This document shows, piece by piece, positions 52,835 to 58,331 of a DNA stretch of 58,331 nucleotides. Position numbers and translations under genes: made by a program. The DNA is from Ephemerocybe angulata (lineage: Eukaryota; Basidiomycota; Agaricomycetes; Agaricales; Psathyrellaceae): assembly GCA_013368325.1 (NCBI GenBank), contig JAACJK010000022.1, positions 1-58,331 on the forward strand, given 5' to 3'. The notes beneath the pieces are model-generated. The model did not search any database. It saw only the letters and a program-made list of their open reading frames with translations, and had not been told where the DNA came from. Numbering within the stretch: position 1 is the stretch's first letter; each line of letters opens with the position of its first letter.

Positions 52835-53199
52835 ATGCGCGTCCATTTTCTAGCTCTTCTGTCTACTTTCGTCTCCTTGGCGTCCTTATCGAGCGCTCAC
52901 CATGAGGTACATGCGACGTTAGCATCTCTGCGGTACCTACTTACACATCTTTCCAGAATTCCGTTGACTCAAGAGAGTTCGTTGATGCACTCAGCACTGT
53001 CCAAACTCGAGACCTTGGGGACGTATCGACGAGAGAAATTATTGGAGAAATAAACGAACGCTTGGAACGAAGACGCACCGGAAAATGGTGTTGCACTGAG
53101 TGCGACAAGGAATTTGAGAACGATGACATGGTGCGCACACCCTTGAAGGAAGTCAAGTTTAAGCTGACAGGCTGTACACCGCAAGGCGCTTGGACATGA
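52835..53199 (+). CDS. Small secreted protein (104 aa)
   Basis: Exon 1 (52835-52906) encodes the signal peptide MRVHFLALLSTFVSLASLSS followed by AHHE. A 50-nt intron (GTACAT...TTTCCAG) joins in phase 0 to exon 2 (52957-53199). The mature part begins NSVDSREFVDALSTVQTRDL and continues STREIIGEINERLERRR, the Arg-Asp/Glu-rich region seen in the secreted proteins at 34274 and 41208. It ends with a Cys-containing segment (WCCTECDKEFENDD; KLTGCTPQGAWT). The WCCTECDKEF stretch resembles half of a zinc finger, odd for a secreted protein. Function unknown. Confidence 0.8.
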
Positions 53200-54060
53200 A
53201 AAGAAGGTTGGAGGAAAGCACACAGTATACCCGTTGAAGAAGAACAGGAATTATTGTCCGAGCCCCCACTGAATCATTTACCCCAGTGATGAAGTTGGTT
53301 GAGCGTTACATTCGAAGATTACCCAAGTATTAGATCGGATCTATGTTTTTGAAGAAGTTGATCACCCCACGGTTCGTCGACAGAATCACGGCACTGCAGC
53401 CGGTATTTTGTTGCCCCATAATAAGAACCATGGGTGGATATATCTTGAGTCCCTTTCTTTTGGACATCGAAAGCTCCCCTCCCGACATTTGAAACGTTCA
53501 ACTCTGCTCGCCTGTCGCGTTGCTCACCATGCACGTCGCCCCCTTCTACAAACCTGTGGTACCCATGCACCTCGAGGCTCACTTAACGCTTTGCACTGCA
53601 CTACTCGCAATTATTCTAGTTTCGTGTTCACATCATGTTAGACCTGGTAGTCCCCAGCCACACAGCCAAGCTCGACCTACAGCAGTTCGGCCCTCCGTTC
53701 ACCGCCAGTGACTCTGGGGGTGGAGTAAATCTGTGAAGGAATACAAGCTCTCGTAGTACAGTGCTCAGTTTCCTCCACATATATTAGTCATTCCATTCGC
53801 TAGAGCATCAACAGGGAAGGAAGGACGGGACGTCGCCATCGCGCTCCGCCGCGAAGCGCCGGGCGGACCTTGAAAACGACCACGTGTCGGGTCCGTGCAC
53901 GAACGCGTCAATATAAAGTCGCGACGCGTTTCCTTCCCCGTTTCTTTCTTCCTTTCCCCCCACCCTCCTCCAGTTTCCTTCCCTTATCGTGCTGCCGCTA
54001 GCGATGCTTTCGTCGTCGTTGAGCGCCCCACCGCCGCCGCCGCTGTCGACAACGACGACG
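53200..54060. other. Non-coding stretch
   Basis: No supported gene. Some short frames lie on both strands. Confidence 0.45.
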
Positions 54061-54074
54061 CGCTCATCGTCGTT

Positions 54075-54760
54075 GAGCACGGTTGAACTGGGCGGTACGT
54101 CGTTCAGCTCGACTTCGACTGTCAAAACACTGATATATGCGACCTTTTGGCACTTCCTTCTATTATAGATGCTCTATCTACCGAAATCGCCCAAGGCGGG
54201 TTTCAATTTCTGTCCACCCGACCTTCGTATCCCTGCGCGCTAGAGACTTAGCGCCCACGATCCTTCGGTTCGCCCTTCACTCCCCACAAGCCCGACCGCA
54301 AGCTCAATATGCATGGACCTCAGTCAACATACCTGGAGCTTTGAGTGACTAGAATGTGCTTCAGTGGACCCGGCCTTCGCACTGAACGGTATGTCCTTCA
54401 GCTCGACTTCGACTATCAAATACCTGATGTATGCGATCTGTTCGCATCTCCCCATAACGGAGACCCTTTCTTCGCCAAATTCGATGCTCCTTCTACGAGC
54501 AGAAGTGCTGCAACCTCTGCAAGTCCATGACGAGTTCTGCACGTCCGCGAGCTTCCTCCCCCACTTTGTTTCACCCGTGCGTATCCCTAATACCAATATA
54601 TCGAGTGTGCACTCACATTTTTGGCTTCAGTATTTCCGATGCTTTTTGACTCCCACCACCATGTCCAACCTCCAGAAGCGTTCGACTTCTGTCCACCGTC
54701 GTCATATCCCCGCGCGCTAGTGATTTAGCGCCGTATGACTCAGCGACCTCTGGCCCAAAC
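54075..54760. repeat. Diverged tandem duplication upstream of the ABC-F gene
   Basis: Segments of unit 1 (54093-54300) recur in unit 2 (54385-54745). TCAGCTCGACTTCGACT with downstream GTATGCGA-like sequence occurs at about 54107 and 54398. TTCTGTCCACC...CGCGCTAG.GA.TTAGCGCC occurs at about 54209-54253 and 54688-54732. It lies directly before the ABC-F gene and may be a duplicated promoter/leader region. No gene is assigned to it. Confidence 0.65.
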
Positions 54761-54970
54761 AGCGGTAAGCTCTGCCCCACCCGTTCAAACTCCGACTCGA
54801 TCTTATCGAAATTTTTATTGGTGTCGGTTTTGTAATAGACCACGAGCGATTGTGATAGCATCGCATCGATTGGCTCATCCCTCCCTCTCCCTCGTACCTC
54901 CACCACTCTCTGGATTCGTTTGCACGGCCAGGGACTTACGACCGCTCGACTTTAACGACCACATTCCAAC

Positions 54971-57767
54971 ATGGCACCCTCTGCCTCAAAACAAAAGCGT
55001 CTCGCTGAAAAGGCCGCGAAGAAGGCCGCCGGCGGATCGTCCACAGCGGGCACCGATACCCCCACCGGCGACGGCACCGGCTACAGGCACGCCCCTCACC
55101 TCGCAGTCTGGCGCCCAGTCGAAGACCGGATCCCAGGAGGACATCCACGCCACGATGGCCAAGCTGAAGATGGCGACGGACAGGAGCGCCGCCGGTGTCT
55201 TGGTGTCCGACGTCAAGGGACGGGACATCAAGATCGACGCGTATACGCTCTCCTTCCACGGAAGGCTGCTCATCGAGAATGCCGAGGTCTCTCTGAACTA
55301 CGGCAATCGTTATGGTTTGCTCGGTGAGAACGGTTCCGGAAAGGTGCGTCGTGAATCCCCGTCTTTTTTTTTGGCTCGACTGACGTCCTCCAAGTCCACC
55401 TTCCTCCAATCCATGGCCGACCGCGACATCGAAATCCCCCCTCACATCGATATCTACATGGTTCGCGGCGAGGCCGAGCCCTCAGAGGTCAACGCCGTTG
55501 ACTTCATCGTCGCCTCCGCCCGCGAGAAGGTCGCCAAGCTCGAGGCCTACATCGAAGAGCTCTCTGTCGCCGACGACGTCGACGATCTCGCCCTCGACGC
55601 CGCCTACGAACAGCTTGAGGAGCTCGATCCCTCCACCTTCGAGGCCAAGGCCGGCTCCATCCTCCACGGTCTCGGCTTCGACCAGCAGATGATGAAGCGC
55701 CCGACGAAGGACATGTCTGGTGGTTGGCGTATGCGTGTCTCGCTCGCCCGTGCTCTCTTCATCAAGCCCCATCTCCTCCTCCTCGACGAACCCACGAATC
55801 ACTTGGATCTCCGGTGCCGTCGTCTGGCTCGAGGCGTATCTCTCTACCTACAACCACATCCTCGTCATCACCTCCCACTCCCAGGATTTCATGGACTCTG
55901 TCTGCACGCACATCATGGACCTAACGGCGAAGAAGAAGCTCACGTACTACTCCGGTAACTATTCGACCTACGTCAAGACGAAGCAGGAGAACGAGGTCAA
56001 CCAGATGAAGGCGTACAACAAGCAGCAGGACGAAATCGCTCATATCAAGAAGTGAGTCATTTTCTCTTCCTTTCGGTGACGTAGTGCTGACGGCTCACAG
56101 GTTCATCGCTTCCGCCGGTACCTACGCCAACTTGGTTCGTCAAGCCAAGTCGAAGCAGAAGATCATCGACAAGATGGAGGCCGCCGGCCTCATCGAGAAG
56201 ATCGAAGTCGGAAAGCCTCTTCAGTACGTATCAGATCATGATCGTCTCTCCCTTCCTCGCTCACGTCCTTTGCAGCTTCAACTTCGAGGACATCAACCGT
56301 CTCCCTCCCCCTATCATCGCCTTCGACAACGTCGCCTTCTCGTACTCGGGCAAAAAGGAGGACTACCTGTACAAGAAGTTGTCGTTCGGTATCGAGTACG
56401 TGTTCTTCCTGCTTCTCAACTTCGATCCACTGACATCATCGCAGCATGGACTCTCGTATCGCCATCCTAGGAGCCAACGGTACTGGCAAGTCCACCCTCC
56501 TCCACCTCATCACTGGCGCCCTCCAGCCTTGCGAGGGTACCGTCTCGAAGCACGTTGGTCTCAAGCTCGCCAAGTACTCTCAACACTCTGCCGATCAGCT
56601 CCCCTACGACCTCTCGCCGATCGAGTACTTCCAGAAGCTGTTCTCGATCAAGTACCCCGAGAAGGACGCGCAGGCGTGGAGAGCGCAGCTCGGACGATTC
56701 GGTTTGAGCGGGCAGCATCAGACGAGTCCGATCAAGAATCTTTCGGATGGGTTGAGGAATCGTGTTGTGTTCGCGCAGTTGGCGATGGAGCATCCGCATA
56801 TCTTGCTGCTCGGTGAGTTGGTTGTATCGCTTTGGCTGGGAAGGAGTGCTGATGCGGTTATGTTTAGATGAGCCCACTAACCATTTGGATATGGAGAGTA
56901 TCGACGCGCTTGCGCGTGCGATTAAGGCGTTCGAGGGTGGTGTTGTTATCGTGTCCCACGATTTCCGTGAGTGTCTCTTCTCTCTGTCGTTGTTTCGTTT
57001 GTTTTTGCCGTCGATGTCTGGTGTCTCTCGCCTGTTCGATCGATGCGCTTCGTCGGCGTCGACGCAGGTCTGCGATCCTTGGCTGTGCCGAGGGCTTTCG
57101 TTTTTGTCCTCGGCGCACATTGCGTGTTCGCTCCACGCTCGCCGTCGACGATGCGCACTTCTCGGCTCCACGTATGAGGAGGGTCCTCTCCCGATGCCGG
57201 CGGGTGCGGGATGGTCGTTTGTTCTACGTCCGCCCGCTTGGTACTCTCGTCTCTGTGGATGGGCGTTTCTCGGGGGTGGATTGACGTTAGCCATCGCACT
57301 GTTTTGTTCGCCCGTAGCTGCGCGAAGGGGTCTAGATCGCGGGCGTCACCGTTTTGTGCCTCTATCTTCGACTGCGATTGGGTCACCTCGACGCCGGTGT
57401 CTTCATCCGCCTTCGTTTACGGCTTGGTGGCCAACCGACTGCCTTTCCCGTGCCCGAGGACTACTCTTTCCCTCTATTCCGCCTATTTCGCCGATGTACG
57501 TTTGTGCTAACTTAACATGCTCTCCATAGGTCTCATCAGCCAAGTCGCCGAGGATCTCTGGGAGGTCGCTGACAAGACTGTTCGCAACCTTACCAAGGCC
57601 GATATAACCATCGTCGATTACAAGAAGAACCTCGTCAAGCAGAGTACGTACCCCTCTCCTTTCTATTCCTGATGTCGACAACGTTTACTGATGTGTGTCG
57701 AATAGGTATGGCTGCGATCGAGAAGGCGAAGCTCTTCTCGAAGACCGCCGCCAAGGGTGCCAAGTAA
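54971..57767 (+). CDS. ABC-F ATPase, ARB1-like, with two frame breaks
   Basis: Start [20 protein letters not shown]; the end is KTAAKGAK at TAA 57765. First ATPase unit: Walker A GENGSGK, split from Ser-Thr by an intron; signature MSGGWRMR; Walker [14 protein letters not shown]; then THSQ-equivalent VITSHSQDF. Second unit: Walker [10 protein letters not shown]; signature NLSDGLRNR; Walker [19 protein letters not shown]. Introns follow at 55345, 56053, 56224, about 56396, 56814, 56967 (about 560 nt, unusually long) and 57642. The twin-cassette order without membrane segments is ABC-F; in fungi ARB1 works in ribosome export. The frame shifts by one base near 55080 (after GDGTG) and near 55811 (after LDL). 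Both look like single extra bases, so sequencing error or recent decay must be considered. Confidence 0.9.
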
Positions 57768-58331
57768 GCGCATCGTCGACCGACGCCTTGCATTTGGCGG
57801 TGCGAAGGCGGTCGCACTTAGAGCGCCGCCCGTTCCGCTGCCACCGTCGGAGATCTCGCCCTGTAGCTCCCGTTCGCTGTCATCGTTGTTTCGTTGCACT
57901 ACATACATACATACATCGTTGTACTACTCATTCATCATCATCGTCATTCCCACCATCGTCCATACGACAGCCATCTCATCTTTCGTACTACTACATCTCA
58001 GTCTGCTGTTACAGTTCGGACTTGTCTTCTCTTCATGATTTTCATGATTTTCCGTGTCATTCTCGTATCGATTGCATCATACCGTATACATTAGAGTGTA
58101 AAAGTTGTATCTCGTACAGTAAAGTAGTTAGCCTTCCTGTTTCTTGTCTTTTGATTCTCTCTTTGTTTCGTTATATGACTTGTTTTATTCTTATCGTCGA
58201 TGTGCGTGTCGCGGCTCGCCCAGCTCGGTTTGGGACCCTCGTTTGACGTCGCAGCCAGTGCTGGAAACCTGGAGATTATTAATAGGGACGAGCACTGGAA
58301 GCGCTCATATCGGCGTGATGGTACCTTGGCG
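57768..58331. other. 3' region of the ABC-F gene and window end
   Basis: T/C-rich sequence with CATA repeats (about 57900) fits a 3' UTR and intergenic spacer. No further gene is supported before the window ends. Confidence 0.5.

Noticed and set aside
56467..57294. 275-codon minus-strand frame over the ABC-F gene
   Set aside because: It is antisense to conserved ATPase exons and an intron, rich in Arg/Ser with no domain.

Overview
This is a chromosome end from an Agaricomycete-type basidiomycete. Position 1 starts in CCCTAA telomeric repeats. Genes have many short (about 50-70 nt) GT-AG introns with CTNAY branch sites. The families seen are typical of mushrooms: DUF6699-like, MYND, F-box, small secreted proteins, a fungal ubiquitin-like domain family, and DIRS, gypsy, copia and hAT-type elements. 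I could not run searches, so family names rest on motif recognition.

Layout. 1-12.3 kb is a nest of retroelements. A Ty1/copia element (minus strand) is cut off by the telomere and sits in a Ty3/gypsy element. The gypsy integrase is split by a DIRS-like tyrosine-recombinase retroelement, whose gag is in turn split by a hAT-type MITE with an 8-bp target duplication. The gypsy 3' LTR abuts a second, broken DIRS reverse-transcriptase fragment. 12.7-14.1 kb holds short tandem repeats and a perfect 36-bp inverted repeat.

14.8-25.1 kb is the most interesting part. Two paralogous minus-strand genes (A 14820-16995, B 22662-25108) encode a short N-terminal motif, a ubiquitin-like domain and a CPKC...CRRC zinc ribbon, with matching intron positions. 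Both end in a 118-nt exon that splices, in phase 0, into a long tandem array. Every array unit carries a complete fungal intron (donor GTAAGT or GTACGT, CTNAY-like branch site, YAG acceptor), and consecutive introns are separated by only three nucleotides. The sequence therefore predicts runs of single-codon exons: 17 in gene B and about 10 (two of them 6 nt) in gene A. The triplets vary freely while the splice signals around them are conserved. I regard this as the best candidate for an undescribed system: a tail built from one-codon microexons that could be skipped in any combination without shifting frame.

25-54 kb is sparse, fast-evolving subtelomere. It holds a gag-only gene with a membrane segment, four small secreted protein genes, a DUF6699-like gene with two broken copies in a segmental duplication, a 1.3-kb terminal-inverted-repeat element with a visible empty site, and MYND-finger, F-box and Cys/His-rich genes. 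55-57.8 kb carries a conserved ABC-F ATPase (ARB1-like), marking the edge of ordinary chromosome; its reading frame is broken twice by single bases. The rest is intergenic sequence in which I see no supported gene.
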